From NCBI RefSeq assembly GCF_024362695.1, contig NC_065404.1, positions 13,866,604 to 13,930,603 of the forward strand: DNA of 64,000 nucleotides. The letters are read 5' to 3'. The translations under genes were made by a program, and so were the position numbers. This DNA is from Pectinophora gossypiella (taxonomy: Eukaryota; Arthropoda; Insecta; Lepidoptera; Gelechiidae). Positions 1 through 13,154 of the stretch are shown here, one piece after another (position 1 is the first letter of the stretch; every line of letters starts with the position of its first letter). The notes below the pieces were generated by a model. It searched no databases. It was given only the letters and a program-made list of their open reading frames with translations, and had not been told where the DNA came from.

Positions 1-2348
1 TTTTATGAGCTACTTCTACTAAGTACCTACTACAGCCTGTTCCAATTTTATAGTTCTAGTTAAAAAAAAAACTTCTAGAAAGTACCTAGTATTTACCTAC
101 ATGCCAATTATCTTAATAATATAATTAATAAGACCAAAAACATTCATTAGCGTTAAATGGCGGAATACCATATTGATAGGTTAGTACTGATCTAGTATCT
201 AATATCTAGTATTGGATACCTTTAACAAAAAATCTATGCCGGACCACAGTTTGACATATATAATTATCTTTTTAATGAGAAAGGTACCAAAGTTTTTAGT
301 CAATGTACCAAATAGTACTAGATAATTGATATACCTAATAACAAGGAATTTGAACATTAAGCCTGGGCATTAAGCATAGGTCCCGCTATTCTGACGCTAA
401 TATACATTTTGATAAGAATTTATTGACTTTAAGTAGGTAAGGCCATCTATATAAATCAGTTTTAGAAAGCTTGAGATCGACCTATACCTTATACCTATAC
501 CTACAAATTAAAAAAGCAATTTATGATCTAAGTGAAATAATAATTTCTAGTAATTTTGCTGTGGTTACATTACTATATTGCCATCTAGACTACCTGAGAT
601 TAATTCACAACCTTTAACGCTATTAACCCAACTAATTTATACTCTAGATAATTTATAAAAATAAGCCTTGAAAATCATTTTATCCGACTAGATTGTAGAG
701 ACGAGACTAGATGTATCAGAATGGAGGAACGAGATTTAGATTAGTGGTCTGAAGCATTTAACTAATTGAGCGGTTGTGTATTTTAAACACGATTTAAACG
801 ATAGATCATGGAAATTGTTTTGATGTTTGCAGATTTTGCAAATGTATTTATTTGCCCAACGCATCATTAAATTCAAATCACTCACCTTTAGAAGTAGAAA
901 CTTAATATAAATGCACCCATTAATAACTTCATTGACAACATAACCACAGTGTTAAAGTCATAAATAAACTATGATATAATACTGTTACAATTTCCACAAT
1001 GTAATATACAAACAGTATGGCAACTAGTAGCAACTGAGCGGTTCTATTCTCACGCACACTTTTACATGCTTTTACACCGTGAATTCGCGAAATTTCAGAG
1101 ACAAGATAAACTAGCGAGTGACAGTCTTGAATATAATATTTCTGATTTATTTTTTAAGTACTTAGATACTTACCAGACCCAATTTATGGTTCATATTGTT
1201 TCTTGTGTACGTAGATTTCTGATATTCAGAGGGTTATGTTAATTAGAAAATCTAAACGTTTCTACCCTTTGGGTGACAAGTAACGTTTCTAAGCTACCTA
1301 CTATACTGTATGTATAGTCATTGTGTTTGCAGTTTGGTTCTGCATATATGCAATATGTTTGAAGGCGAGAGGCCGTGACTAATGCGATTACCTTCGATCA
1401 GCTGCGATCCGGTATCGACAGCCGGATTACGATCGACAATAGCCTTGTTTGGCAACGAAATATTATAAACCCAAAGATTTATTTTTGACTCGTGATAGGT
1501 GTCAATATTTACAAAAAAAATCGTGGAGAAGTGGTTCAAACATTGTGTACTGTAGTTCTTGTTGCAAAGCTAAAATACGAGAATTGTAATAATCATTAAA
1601 GTTGGATGTGCCAACCCCACCACAAATTAAATTTGCTTATCATATTTTTTTATATTTTACATCTACTGTAAGTGCTCTCTTCTATGTAAAATGTAAAAAT
1701 AAACCTATCTAGATTTGATAATTCGATAAACGCCACCGAGCTGACTATTCGTTTTTATTGAAGATTTTTCAAGCTTTCCAAAAGAGACTAAAGTTAGAAA
1801 AAAACAGTTGGAAATAGTGAAAAAGTAAAAAGCATATCACGAGTCTGTCGCGAGGCTGTTTAGTTGTAGTCCTTGTACTGGCCAGCTTTATCGGGGACAT
1901 GCGTCAAGTTTATGACGGGTATAAATCGCGGGTAGTCGACAGTTGACTGCGATAATTCGCGCTATCGGAATTGGCGGGAATTGACTTGAATTGGCGGGAA
2001 TCGTGGGGTGGCCGCCATGCTGTATTTGGACCTGTAAAACTGATAATGTTATTCGATTATTTTTTGTCAAGTTTAATTTTATTGAGGATCCGAAGTGTGT
2101 GTGTGGATTAGTCTCGTTTGTCAAATAAATTATCAGTAAAATGACTGATTGTAAACTTTATAGCACTTGGTAGTCAATTTAGACCAATTGATAAAGGACT
2201 TTTGTGGACTAAAATGCGACTTGTGACTTGTATTAAGTGAATATGTATGTAATAGAGACCACACGTTTAAATCTAAAGAGTAGTTTTGTCGAAATATATT
2301 CAAATATATCTCATTAGGTAATTCGACAGCTCAACAATATATTCATCA
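1..2348. other. AT-rich non-coding DNA
   Basis: No gene or known repeat seen. Two copies of TTGGCGGGAA (1971-1980 and 1991-2000), exactly 20 bases apart, resemble E2F-type sites. The open stretch at 1888-2124 on the minus strand has no family resemblance and is not called. Confidence 0.5.
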
Positions 2349-2490
2349 TCAGAGGAAGGGGAAGAAGAGCTTAAATGGAACAAATTAAAAAGAAGGCTAA
2401 CGTTGTGTCTTATTAGGATGTCAAATTTGCCTTTGACAGAAGAGAATGGAGAATGCTACACCGACAAGAGTGTCTTAAATTGATGATAAC
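2349..2490 (+). pseudogene. LINE C-terminal remnant (same family as 12577-12945)
   Basis: GAGGAAGGGGAAGAAGAGCT and GAATGGAGAATGCTACACCG are shared, ending TTAAATTGATGATAACG. In-frame stops are present. Confidence 0.8.
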
Positions 2491-3287
2491 GTGAGTGAGT
2501 CGTAAAGTTTCCTACATAACTTCTAAGCTATTGAAACGGTCGCAGCACTTAAAGTTTGAGAACCGTCGCTAAGTTGTACTTACAAGTAAACTCGCTACTA
2601 ATCGTCTCACACCTCAACCACAAAGACGAGGTACTTTACAATTAGACATTTTGCCAGCTCGACACTTTTTATCTGGCCAATCTTGTCATACAGGTGTGAA
2701 GAAGTCTTATCGACTGTTACCGTCTTAAGCGTGACTAACATAAGCCGATGTATCACGCGTTCCGTTGCGTGTTGTGTTGACACAATTGCTATACAAATGT
2801 CATAATAATTCCTAGAAAGTTATCGGTCAGAAGGAAAATCCGTTGCGTCAAATACTAGACTGAATAAGTCATCTTAGCTATTTAATTACCGACTTCGGCG
2901 AAGCAAAAAGGAGAGTTATGTTTTTAACCGCTATTTATGTATGTATGTGTGTATGCACGTCTGTTCCAACCTAAATTCTAAAGCATCTGTTAGAATTTAA
3001 CAAATAAGGTAGGTATATACACCACGGTTTTCCTCTGAACATCACCAGGAAAGAATATTTTCTTGTTTCATAGTTTTTAAAGCGTGATTTTTCCGTAGTC
3101 GGATTTTAGTTTCTAAACTTTTATTTTTATTTTCTTAATGGTATAAACAGTCAACATTGCTGATTAGGTTAATTATTGAGTGAGGAAATACAAGCAAAAC
3201 CGCAAGTAAACATTTTAGTAAACTTTCATTTGATATCAAACACGATACCATTGAATGAATTTCATGAATATATAGCGTTACGTCACA

Positions 3288-3439
3288 ACCTGTACCCCTG
3301 TGACCTAACCTGTATTGGGCTGGTTTCGCGGGTTGGAAGGTCAGACAGGCAGTCGCTTCTGTAAAAACCTGGACCTGTCAAATCTTTAAGTTAGGTAAGC
3401 GGACCCTGTGAAAAACGGGATGATGCTAGGGAGATGATG
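3288..3439 (+). mobile_element. 5'-truncated SINE, type 3
   Basis: It holds only the 3' 152 bases of the family (GTTTCGCGGGTTGGAAGGTC ... GCTAGGGAGATGATG). It is flanked by an identical 18-bp duplication, ATATAGCGTTACGTCACA, at 3270-3287 and 3440-3457. Confidence 0.92.
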
Positions 3440-3457
3440 ATATAGCGTTACGTCACA

Positions 3458-5698
3458 TACGAGTAATTTAGACGCTTCTAGTCATCACTAGATCCTAGTG
3501 TTCTTCAATTCTGATAGGTGGTTTAGAAGTTAGAAGGGTATTTTTAACGTAACATAACAAATACTCTATTTCACACACAGGAAATACAAAATACAAAACA
3601 AAAGAGAAATAGAAAGACTGCAATAGGCAGCATTATTGCTAAGTAGTAAGCAATCTCTTCCAGGCAACCTTTTGCTTCCAGTCCAGCAGAAAAGTATGCC
3701 AAGAACTGTACTAACTGCCAATATCTATCTACGTATATTACTAATATTACAAATTACGTAGTTTATGCATATCCATGTCCTTTTACATCCATTTATGATA
3801 ACTATTAAGAATATTAATTCTATATATATTTCATAGCAAGAAAATTTTAATTTTAATACGATCATCGCATAAGGAAACTTGGTTAGTAAAAGAGCGGCCA
3901 CACGATGCGCTGCGGGTCCGTTGCGACGTCGTAGCGGTGACGTTCCATCATTCTTCATTATAAATCACATACACCGACATGCCAAAGGCTTGTCTCGGCG
4001 CTCAGTGGCTCAATACGTTTTGTTAGTTCGTCGTGGCGCTCAGTGCGACGACGCAACGGTTCGTCCCCGTGCAAAGTATACTTATAAAGTTCTTCGATAT
4101 GTAGATTGAAAGACTGGTTGGCCAATGTCAGGATAAATAGTTAACGGTTAACGCCTTGGGGTAATAATACTTAGTTCCAATGTAGAGTACGGGTAAAGGT
4201 GTATGCAGATTGTGCGGGCAGGTGGCGAGTGGGTTTGTTAGGAGAAAGTCATTGTAGCTTTTAGCTTTTGTTCTTAGGATTGTTAGGCTTTTAATGCGAA
4301 TACAGTATTAAAATTTGTCTGAATATCATCAGTATTTTCGTACATAAACATCACACGTACATAAACTCACGCCGGTGGTGTCTACAGGGGTGGGTAGGGT
4401 GAGTAATCAGAAGACAATTTGCTGAAACAATGTCGAATTCAGTGATTTGGAGCCCAAGCCGGCATTCAAACCCGGTGAGACTACGATGTAAGTTCCGCAC
4501 GCATTCTTTCACAGGACTATCACGAATTTAATACTACACAATAACTAACTAACAATAACTTCAATACACAACAGAGCATCAGAGCACACCCCATACCTTC
4601 TTGTTGATAAGAAGTGACCCCAAATGACCTGTTCAACTGTAATAGGACAAAAGGTAATGGGACATTATAATACCTCTTTGACGCTAATATCTCAAAAATG
4701 TCCTACAATAACCCTTTTGACCGCAGTCGACACATCTTTACTCGAGTTGAATGCGCGTGAGCACGTCTAATGCAACACAAAGCAGCACTTACGCAACGGG
4801 CGAGCGATGCCGTAATTACAGGTGTGCAGTGCGCAGGCGCGAAGGGCGATATTTGTTCGCAATTAGTGCTCACGGGAAGGTCTTGTCCGGACGTCGCCGT
4901 AATTTATGGTTGCGAGAAAGTACTAACGGGTGGTTGATTCCTGTTTGGACTGTAACTAAAAACTTTTTGGACCAGTTTTGAAAAGTCAGTGACGGTGCCA
5001 AAAGTACCCTCACATGGTGCCATTCGTTTGGACATGACATCCATAATATTAAACAGCCTAAACATTGTTATACCTTCCCTCAATCAACCAGAATCTGAAG
5101 TATACTCCTCGCTGCTCACTTGAGTGTTGGTGGAAGTGTTTGTATTAGAAGCCAACCCATTTGAAGTAACGCCCCATCATAAAGGTCTTCAACGATAAAT
5201 CAAAGCTTGAAGCCATTTTACCCAAACTATCCTTCCAAAAGTAAAATTCCTTTTTCAAAATTCGAACATCATCATTTCTTTTTTGCAAACAACTCTGGGG
5301 TCGTTTACTCCGCGCTTCAATGAAGACACCTTAATTTATTCTTCTCTTTAATAATATAGGCCTCACACGTCAGTCTCTAAACGTCAGCACGTCATCAACC
5401 CCTATGAAGTATGACACATGACCTTAACACGAATATGTCTTTATATCCAATGAAAACATCACGTAAGCGCGAGTACGCCGTATCGAAAGTGAAGCGGCCG
5501 GGAGCGCCCGCAGCTGTCTCGACTGACATTTCCGCACACCAGCAAGTGTCCCGGGTTTACACGCAGTTCAGTTTGTACGTAAACAGCACATACATAAACC
5601 ATAATCTCTATAGGGGTGGCGTGAGAGCGGCAAGTCGTTAAAATAAGACTTTCAGCTATGACTTAGTATTAAAGTTTAAGATGGATATGAACCTTTTT
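3458..5698. other. non-coding stretch with minor repeat debris
   Basis: A LINE tail is at 3590-3690 (minus) and a family-4-like piece near 4350-4480. A CpG-richer segment lies at 3886-4095. The remainder is AT-rich; short ORFs here show no recognisable domains. Confidence 0.5.
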
Positions 5699-5723
5699 TG
5701 TGTGGGTTGTGAGATCAATAACT

Positions 5724-5873
5724 GGGGGGTTAAAATGGCCACATCGAAGCAATTCATCTAAGAAAGCAATATTCTATTTGACATTTGTTTGCATTGCGCA
5801 CTTACTTTTATATGCGCAAATGTCAAATTGCTTTCTTAGATAAATTACCTCGATGTAGCCATTTTAACCCCCC
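5724..5873. mobile_element. MITE family A, copy 1 (150 bp)
   Basis: The terminal inverted repeats of about 35 bp start GGGGGGTTAAAATGGCCACA and continue to GAAGCAATTCATCTAAGAAA. The internal part contains AAATGTCAAA words. It sits between two pieces that resemble a minus-strand SINE (5699-5720 and 5875-5925), so it appears inserted into an older SINE. Confidence 0.85.
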
Positions 5874-6736
5874 TGATCTCATGAGGGTTACTATTGAGCC
5901 ACCCCAACTCCTGACTTACCAAAATAAATAGTAACAGAGGCGGAGGGATCAGTGTTTCGAAGGTCACATTGGGAGGAATTGCTTTTGAACAATCAGGTAA
6001 AACATTATAGCGATAGGTTACCAATATGTAACCGACTGCTCCGACATGCATAATAAGCAGCTGGACGCATTTTATGCTCTGTCTTTTATTCCTGTTCTTA
6101 AACAGAGTAATCCGAGTTAGAATATGAATATTTCTTTTCCGTCAATAATGCTGAAAACAGATGTAAATTAGGCGCGTAATGTCTACACCGCACATTTTGA
6201 CATCCGAATTTTCCAAAGTAAGTAATCAAATCAAAATCGATACAAAACTGAATTCTGACAGCGCGTAAAATTCGGACGAATGTTTATGTGCTTTCAACTT
6301 AAGACATCCTTATAGTAGCAATATAACTCACGCCATCGATACCACATATCATAGTAACAAGGATTATGTGGTCGATACCAACAGTGTAGCTGAGGGCTAC
6401 ATTTCTATCTATAACGTCTATTGTCTTTAATTATATTGACAGAAAGTTATTAAGGAAAACTCATAATTCTTTTACGTGACAATTATAAATAAATCATCCA
6501 CAAGACAACACATTGACAATGAAACAATGACTGTACAACTTTGTCCTGCGCATTGCAAGTTGTCGAGTTTTTGCAATAACCGTTAACTAATGCGATAGAC
6601 ACCTATTTTTCACGTCAAAAGTATTATTTTTCTTGTCACTGTAACAATTAGCTAGAGGCATCCGTGTGTGTGGAATAGTGTTGCCAGGATATCGAAGCTG
6701 GAAAAACAATAAAAATATCGATATTGACTATCAACT

Positions 6737-6892
6737 GGGGGGTTAAAAAGGCCACATCGAAGCAATTCAGCTAAAAGGCAATATTGCAATTTGACATTTG
6801 CGCACATAAAAATTAGTGTGCAATGCAATTAAATGTCAAATAGCAATATTGCGTTTTTTGGTGAATTGCTTTGTTGTGGCCTTTTTAACCCC
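6737..6892. mobile_element. MITE family A, copy 2 (156 bp)
   Basis: Same termini (GGGGGGTTAAAAAGGCCACA) and same internal AATTTGACATTTGCGCACAT region as the copy at 5724-5873, about 1 kb away. Confidence 0.85.
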
Positions 6893-8165
6893 TCTGCATT
6901 AACATGAAATTTGCAAATCTTTGTATAACTATTGTAATTAAGCAGTTACGTAAATAGTTTTTACGAGCCACATGACAAATAAGTATTATTGATTTCATAT
7001 TAACAAAATGTACTTTATCGACTTTTCTCCAATGGCTAGTCTATTGAAACCGCTTATCGATACTTATTCTATAATCGACTAACACTATAGAGAGTGCAAT
7101 CGTTTACAATTGCAAATGTGAGTCCCTGTGGGGCCAATAAATGCATTAAATGATACTGTGTAATTGTCTATTAGCACGGAGCGTGACGTCTTTGTCTGGG
7201 TGTTATTTTTCTTTAAAAAAATAAGGGGATTTCGCACGTAAAAAGCATTCTGCTCGGGTGGCCTTCATTAGTACGGTACACGAGGTACGCTCGCTACATT
7301 TGAAAATCGAACTATTTAAATTTATATACCTATACCTACATTGAAACTTCGAATACATTTTTAGTTTTAAATTACACGTTAAAATATCGAATATTTTCTT
7401 ATTATTTCGGAAAATAAATACACTTTAACTTTAGGGCAATTTACAATAATGATTAGATTTTAATAATGGCGATGGATTCGTAATACTGAATTTCAATACA
7501 ATTATTTTTTTAACGTTGCTATCGGAAAGAGCAATTTTATTTGTTTTTCTCGAAGTGCAAATTATATAATTACCTGTAGCAACATTTTTTCTAAAGCTAC
7601 AATTACACTATCGACGCGACACTTACACAAATTAAAACGTATTACAGTCCATCATAGAAAAACAGTGGGATGTGAATGTTTGATAGAAATGTCCTGTGAT
7701 TGCAATGCCAGTGTTGCCAGTAAAAACTCACAATCGATCAATGTTGCCACGATAACATCGAGCGTCCGCTTCCACTGGCAATTACAACCCATTGAATTAT
7801 TTTTTTAATTTTTTACTTTTAATTTAGTGCACCCACGCACGCATGGAGAATTTAATTTCTTTTCAAGTGAGAATATCTGTTTTTACACAGCACTTATTAT
7901 GTTTTATTACGCCATATACTACTCGTAGCAGTTTGGATTTCACTATGATACTCTTTTTAATTGGATTAGTGGTTTTATTTCCTTTTTATTTGGTTTAAAA
8001 TTCGCATCACTTTTGCTATTTATTATTGTGGCCATAATATTTTGGCCTATAAACCAAATCAGAAAACAATGTCTAGGAAAATAATAGACAAGTTGCTGCC
8101 ATACTTGATACTTCCGAAGGTAATGGAATTGTAGACTGTACATTTGTCGGGACGAGTTATAATCA
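6893..8165. other. AT-rich non-coding DNA
   Basis: I see no gene or repeat copy here. Confidence 0.5.
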
Positions 8166-8550
8166 GGGACTTTCCAGGCTACGTTTCCCAAAAACAATTA
8201 AAGATGGCGTTGTACATCTTTAACGTGATAATTAAAATAAATAAATAACTAAATTACTTATTTTTTCATTACTCGGGTACTTACATATTTATTCCACAAT
8301 ACAATGTAATGGCAGAAGCATTATAAAAATAATTGTTGCTTGATATTTGGATCACATTATGTATAGAATTATGTTGCCACCTATATTGCTTCTCTTTATT
8401 TTGAAGATGTAATTGTGCCTGGGCGCAATAAAAAGGGTCATCATTTATACCCAAAAACAAAGATAAAAGATGCATACGTCTGTTAAACGAAGGAAAATTT
8501 GTACAGCGCCATCTATGTTGATTTTGAGGAACGTAGCCTGGAAAATCCCT
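8166..8550. mobile_element. MITE family C, copy 1 (385 bp)
   Basis: The ends are GGGACTTTCCAGGCTACGTT and the complement of an imperfect match (AACGTAGCCTGGAAAATCCC), followed inwards by GATGGCGTTGTACA and TGTACAGCGCCATCTATG. A second copy with the same interior lies in aristaless intron 1. The minus-strand ORF that spans this element is incidental. Confidence 0.8.
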
Positions 8551-9397
8551 CATTTCCTCTCTCTCTCTATTTAAGAGCTGCGCTCTTGTCGGTGGAGTAA
8601 CCGCCATTCTTCTCTTCTTCCCGCCAAAACCTTCACCTCCCGATACGACACGACCTGCACCTTCTCTTTTATTTTTTTCATTTCCTATACCTTGTAAAAC
8701 ATAAGGGATTTGAATTTCAACGAGACGGAGATATGTGAGTACATCGCCTTGTGCGAAAGGGACGAGAGATATATGTCTCTTTCGCATTAACGGTTTACAG
8801 CTTAGTACGAAAGAGGCAAAATATAGTTATATACATGATCTAATTGACGTTGACGACATTTCCGAGAGAATAAACAGAATGGACCATGCTCTATATTCTT
8901 CTTGATCCTATAACCATGCTCTAAGCTGCCACATGGTAGTAATAAAATCACTCACTTACGTAATTATGTTTCTATGTACTTATGACGAAAGCAAAACGAA
9001 TAACTTAGCCATTGTCTTTAAGAAATTACAGTAATGATAGACAATTAGTACTTTATCTATTATCAGTATGTTTATTAATTACTTTTTTCATCGAATAATT
9101 TACTAAGAATCGCAATACTACAATTATATTAGTACATAAACTCTTATGAGTGTCGTGAGTGGAACCAATTATGAATTAATTAAAGTTAATCATAAATTCT
9201 GCTCACTGATTAACCCATCCATCATAGAGTGAAGGTCGTAGCACGTACTACGATTTATATGTATTTTGACGCCATTATTTAAGATTAACACGTGCTTAAA
9301 AACACTAAAACAATATGTTGAAGTCTAATGCTTCCTCTACACTATCGGCGATTACGATCAAACCCGTTCGTAAGCGATCATAGACGATGACTGGCGA

Positions 9398-9620
9398 GTA
9401 CGGTCACGAGCATTAATATGTATACACTTTGGTACCATGTCACATTAACTTTTTTGACAAATTGAACTGTAAGTCTCACTTCTTCTTCTTTGCGAGTCGA
9501 TGGCGATCGAAACTAAATTTTTGCTGACCAATAATTGGCCACGCTAAGTCTCACTAAATGTCAGATATGTTAGTGCGACAGAGTCTTAAAGTGGGTACAT
9601 TATATTGCTCATGACTGTAC
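9398..9620. mobile_element. MITE family B, copy 1, interrupted by a retro-insertion
   Basis: The ends GTACGGTCACGAGCATTAAT and ATATTGCTCATGACTGTAC are imperfect inverted repeats shared with four other full copies. The element is split by a 64-bp insertion at 9481-9544 flanked by an 11-bp duplication (TAAGTCTCACT). Without the insert it would have the usual length of about 148 bp. Confidence 0.85.
9481..9544 (-). mobile_element. 64-bp truncated retroelement nested in MITE B
   Basis: It is flanked by TAAGTCTCACT at 9470-9480 and 9545-9555. Read on the minus strand it ends in AAGAAGAAGA, the tail type of the local SINEs, so it is best read as a 5'-truncated retrotransposed fragment. Confidence 0.75.
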
Positions 9621-9729
9621 AGCCGAGTATGTCCTCTATACAATCGTTTGTAATCGCTGATTGTGTAGAGGGGACATGAGACGAGAGACGTGATATAATT
9701 TCTTGACATTGCGCAGATAGGTACTTACT

Positions 9730-9781
9730 CAAATAGCAATTTTGCTTTTTTTAGATGAATTGCTTCAGCGAACCTTTTTAG
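9730..9781. mobile_element. MITE family A, terminal fragment
   Basis: The sequence CAAATAGCAATTTTGC followed by AGATGAATTGCTTCAGCGAA matches only the right half of family A; the left half is missing. Confidence 0.6.
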
Positions 9782-9856
9782 ATGCCCTGGTCCAATACAT
9801 CGGTATTAAATAACTTTTGTAGATTTGCATCAGATGGCATGAACTCATTAGCCAGA

Positions 9857-10156
9857 TCTTCTTCTATCGTGTGGGCTGTGAGGTGGAGTACCAACCTCAC
9901 CTACCCTGGTGTCTGGGTTATTATTGAGCCGCCGAAGGCCCCTGACATGACTCATGTAACGACTACGTACTTCCACCAGTAAGTAGTAACCGGGACCAAC
10001 GGCTTAACGTGCCTTCCAAATGTGTGGTGATCGATCAGCTTGTAATGTCCTAACCAAACTAGGGATCACAAATAATTTTTTGTAATATGTCCCCACCGAG
10101 TATCGAACTCAGGACCTCCGGATCGTGAGCCCAACGCTCAACCACTGCCAGATAAC
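9857..10156 (-). mobile_element. tRNA-headed SINE, type 1
   Basis: On the plus strand it begins with the complement of the tail (TCTTCTTCTATCGTGTGGGC), passes the ACCGGGACCAACGGCTTAAC body block, and ends at the complement of the B and A boxes (about 10093-10140). It follows directly after the family-A fragment. Confidence 0.88.
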
Positions 10157-10182
10157 CTATGAGTATACCATCATCACTAATT

Positions 10183-10376
10183 TAAGCTCCACGCTCTTAT
10201 CGCTGTAGCACAAGCTACTTTTTTGGAGAAAATAGGGCACTCTATCCGACGCGAGTGTGATGGCGCCCAGAGTAGTCTATTTCAAACCGGTACTAGAACT
10301 CCTGTCCTCCGCCTCTGGCTAGTAGTGACAGTTACTGCTGTCCTCTGTCAGGTTCCAGTCCCTGTGACTATACCAT
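10183..10376 (-). mobile_element. LINE 3'-end variant fragment
   Basis: It starts with the complement of the common 3' end (AAGCTCCACGCTCTTATCGC). It continues into a different upstream part (GGCGCCCAGAGTAGTCTATT ... TGTCAGGTTCCAGTCCCTGT) shared with 34101-34325 and 46722-46873. Confidence 0.75.
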
Positions 10377-10631
10377 GATTATACTAGCTGGTGAAATTAA
10401 TTCGTCTTGCAACAATGAACACGAACTGCACCTAAAGACCACAAAACCAACATTCAATTACGCAGACACCTTTTTATAGTGCTAACATTGCTACTACATT
10501 AGGGTTCATAGCACAATAAGCAGTTACTGTGTATTGCTTAAGAGCTTTAAGCATGTTTGCTTTCGATAATTGAAAACGATCTAAAAAGTTTAGCCATTTA
10601 TATCTGTCGGTAGAGCGGTAACCATTTATTA

Positions 10632-10929
10632 TAAGGAGAGCTGTGGTAGCCCAGTTGAAAGAACGCTTGACTCTCTCTTTGATGTCCCAGGTTCGAATCC
10701 TAGTTTTTGGATCATAAATGATTATCATGCGATCAGCTGTGAAGGAAAACATCGAGAGGAAACCCACAGTCCTAAGAAATGTATTTCGGAGATGTGACCT
10801 AACCTGTGGCTGGGTTTCCTTTCGCGAATTGGAAAGTCAGGCAGTCGCTTCTGTAAAAACTCGGACTTGTCAAAACTTCAGGTTAGGTAAGCGGACCCCG
10901 TGAAAACGTGTCAACGCTAGGGAGATGAT
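10632..10929 (+). mobile_element. tRNA-headed SINE, type 3
   Basis: Same family as 52002-52336 (GTGGTAGCCCAGTTGAAAGA, GTTCGAATCC, TCATAAATGATTATCATGCG). It has diverged flanking duplications starting GGTAGAGCGGTA (10609-10631; 10930-10955), so it is older than the 52-kb copy. Confidence 0.88.
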
Positions 10930-12576
10930 GGTAGAGCGGTAGTAACCGTTTATTAATCACACTTATGTCACGGATGTGTGACAGTTCACTAACAACCCTG
11001 ACAGCAGGGCTGGTGTGGTCATTCATTGACCCACGCGACAAGAGAAGAGAAAAGAGAGACAGAGAGCAAACACTTTTAATTAAACTCTTTCATAATTTGG
11101 TGTAAAATGCATATAAATTTGTAGGTTCTGCTTGATACTTAGACCTTAGACCTTAAGCAAAAACCACCATATCTCCTACAGACAAACAAAAAAATCTAAT
11201 TATAAAAGTTCTAAGTAACTGTCAAATTTACCCCATAAACAACGATATAATTTTTGAGGTTAATTTGTCGACGCCATTGTGCCTACGCAGGTAGGTATCT
11301 GCCTCGATCTATAATTGCGCGCGAAAGTCCAACGTTTTCCCGCGTTTTTGCCCCCTACGCAGTACGCGTGAGACAAATTACTCACAGATAATAAAACTGT
11401 TATTTTTCCTTTTATTTTCAACCAGCCAGTGTTATTTTTTTCTTCAATAATTGAATGTTTAAAGGTTAGCTTAGGTTTAACGGTGAATGATAATTTTTTA
11501 TAGTACTTAATTGGTAATTAGCCATTGTTACAATTGCCGTGACTATGAAATCGTAACGGAGAGCTAATTCCGACTTAAATGTCATCTTATACCTACTTCA
11601 AAAATGACCAAAAATCAATCGAGAAAGCTCATACTTGCTCATACAGTTCACAACCTCCATGCTTTAGGGATTAGAATAGCACTCGGCATATGACCTGAGG
11701 GTCTTAATATCGATTCTGAGGGAGATCGTGTTAAAAGCAATTTGTGAATTTTTCCTTAGTTATTAAAACTAAGCAATCCAGGTTGGATTTTTGAAAAAGT
11801 TATTTACTTATATTAAAATAAAAATTAAATATAATTATTATTTTCCTGATTGTCTGAAAAAAATAAGTTGATTACGTGCTTCGGAGGGCAGGTTAAGCAG
11901 TTGGTCCTCCACCAACCCGCAGTGGAGATAGGCAAGTATAATGTGGTCAAACAATGGTTGATAAGTGAATGTGGTGTAGATTAACCAATTAGATAAAACA
12001 CTACATCAATTGCGTGACCTTATCTATCCACGAAGGTTATTTTATTTATTTATTTGAAAATATATTTAAAATAAATTTAGCAACAAGAACCATACAATGG
12101 TGCTGTGTCTTATAGACTCCAGATTCTATGTCCTTTGTCAGTTCTAAAACTAGCTCTATCTTTGTCTTGCGCTCGTCGCAAATGAAGGTTTTAGAGCTCA
12201 GAATAATATACCTCAGCACCGGTATAATATATCCTAACCCAATAATAAATAAACTAAAATTTAAATAATACTATGCTTGCTCTTCTTGTGCTGCTTATTA
12301 CTGCCTCCTTTCACAATAACGTTTGGTTATGACAACGACATCACTTCTGACTGACTTTCTTATAGAAGTTGACACTCAATGGGCCATTACTGGAGTCTCA
12401 CTTCGAACGGGGCAAAAACCTGGAACAATGCTATATAGCATTGCGTATCTCTTTATGGTCTACAACCATAAACATTAAGGTCCCTTATGGTACCGCTAAA
12501 CTTCTTACTTAACCTAATTATCTGCAGAAAAACGCAGTGCGTAATTTTACTTTATTCGTTTTAATAATAGCTCAAT

Positions 12577-12945
12577 CAGAGAGAGACTCGAGGCCTTTGA
12601 AATGTGGTGTTGGAGGAGGATGGAAAGAATAAGTTGGACTGAAAGAGTTACTAATGAGAAAGTGCTAGTAAGAGTAAGGGAAAAGAGGCAAATATTGAGA
12701 GTTATAGAGGACAGAAGAGGCAAAATGATTGGACACTTAATAAGACACGACGAATTTATTAAAACATCTTAGAAGGGAAGCTACAAGGCAAGAGAGGAAG
12801 GGGAAGACCAAGAAGAGCTTACATGGAACAGATTAAAGAGAAGGCGAACGTCGTGTCGTATAAGGAGGTGAAGGAATTGGTCTTTGATAGACAAGAATGG
12901 AGAATGCTACACCGACAAGAGCGTGGCTCTTAAATTAGTAATGTG
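12577..12945 (+). pseudogene. 5'-truncated LINE with broken reverse-transcriptase C-terminus
   Basis: The translation shows the typical C-terminal end of a LINE polyprotein (residues such as GHLIRHD, then GKRGRGRPRRAY, then WRMLHRQERG). A stop and frame change occur after HDEFIKTS near 12770, so it is dead. It is flanked by an 11-bp duplication, AATAGCTCAAT (12566-12576, 12946-12956). Known role of the family: self-copying by target-primed reverse transcription. Confidence 0.88.
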
Positions 12946-12984
12946 AATAGCTCAATTGTGCCGCGTGCACAATAGATAGCGGTA

Positions 12985-13080
12985 AACTTTATTTTGTCAG
13001 TTCTAAAACAAGCTCTGTCTCTTTCATGCACTCGTCATAAGTAAAAGACAGTACTTACCATTTTTAGAGCTATTAACTTT
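12985..13080. repeat. 95-bp dispersed palindromic repeat (family J)
   Basis: GTCAGTTCTAAAACAAGCTC ... CTCGTCATAAGTAAAAGACA ... TTTTTAGAGCT. Related copies occur at about 12130-12205, 49772-49866 and 59483-59605. The last is interrupted by about 22 bases between its TCG words. Confidence 0.65.
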
Positions 13081-13154
13081 TGTCCTCAAGAATCGATACC
13101 GTTCTGATAGTTAAGTACACTTTTTAAGTTGATTTTATACCATGAGTTGTATAC

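Noticed and set aside
8281..8787. 168-residue minus-strand ORF
   Set aside because: Its first half lies in MITE C and the rest in a repeat tail; no recognisable domain; chance ORF in repeats.
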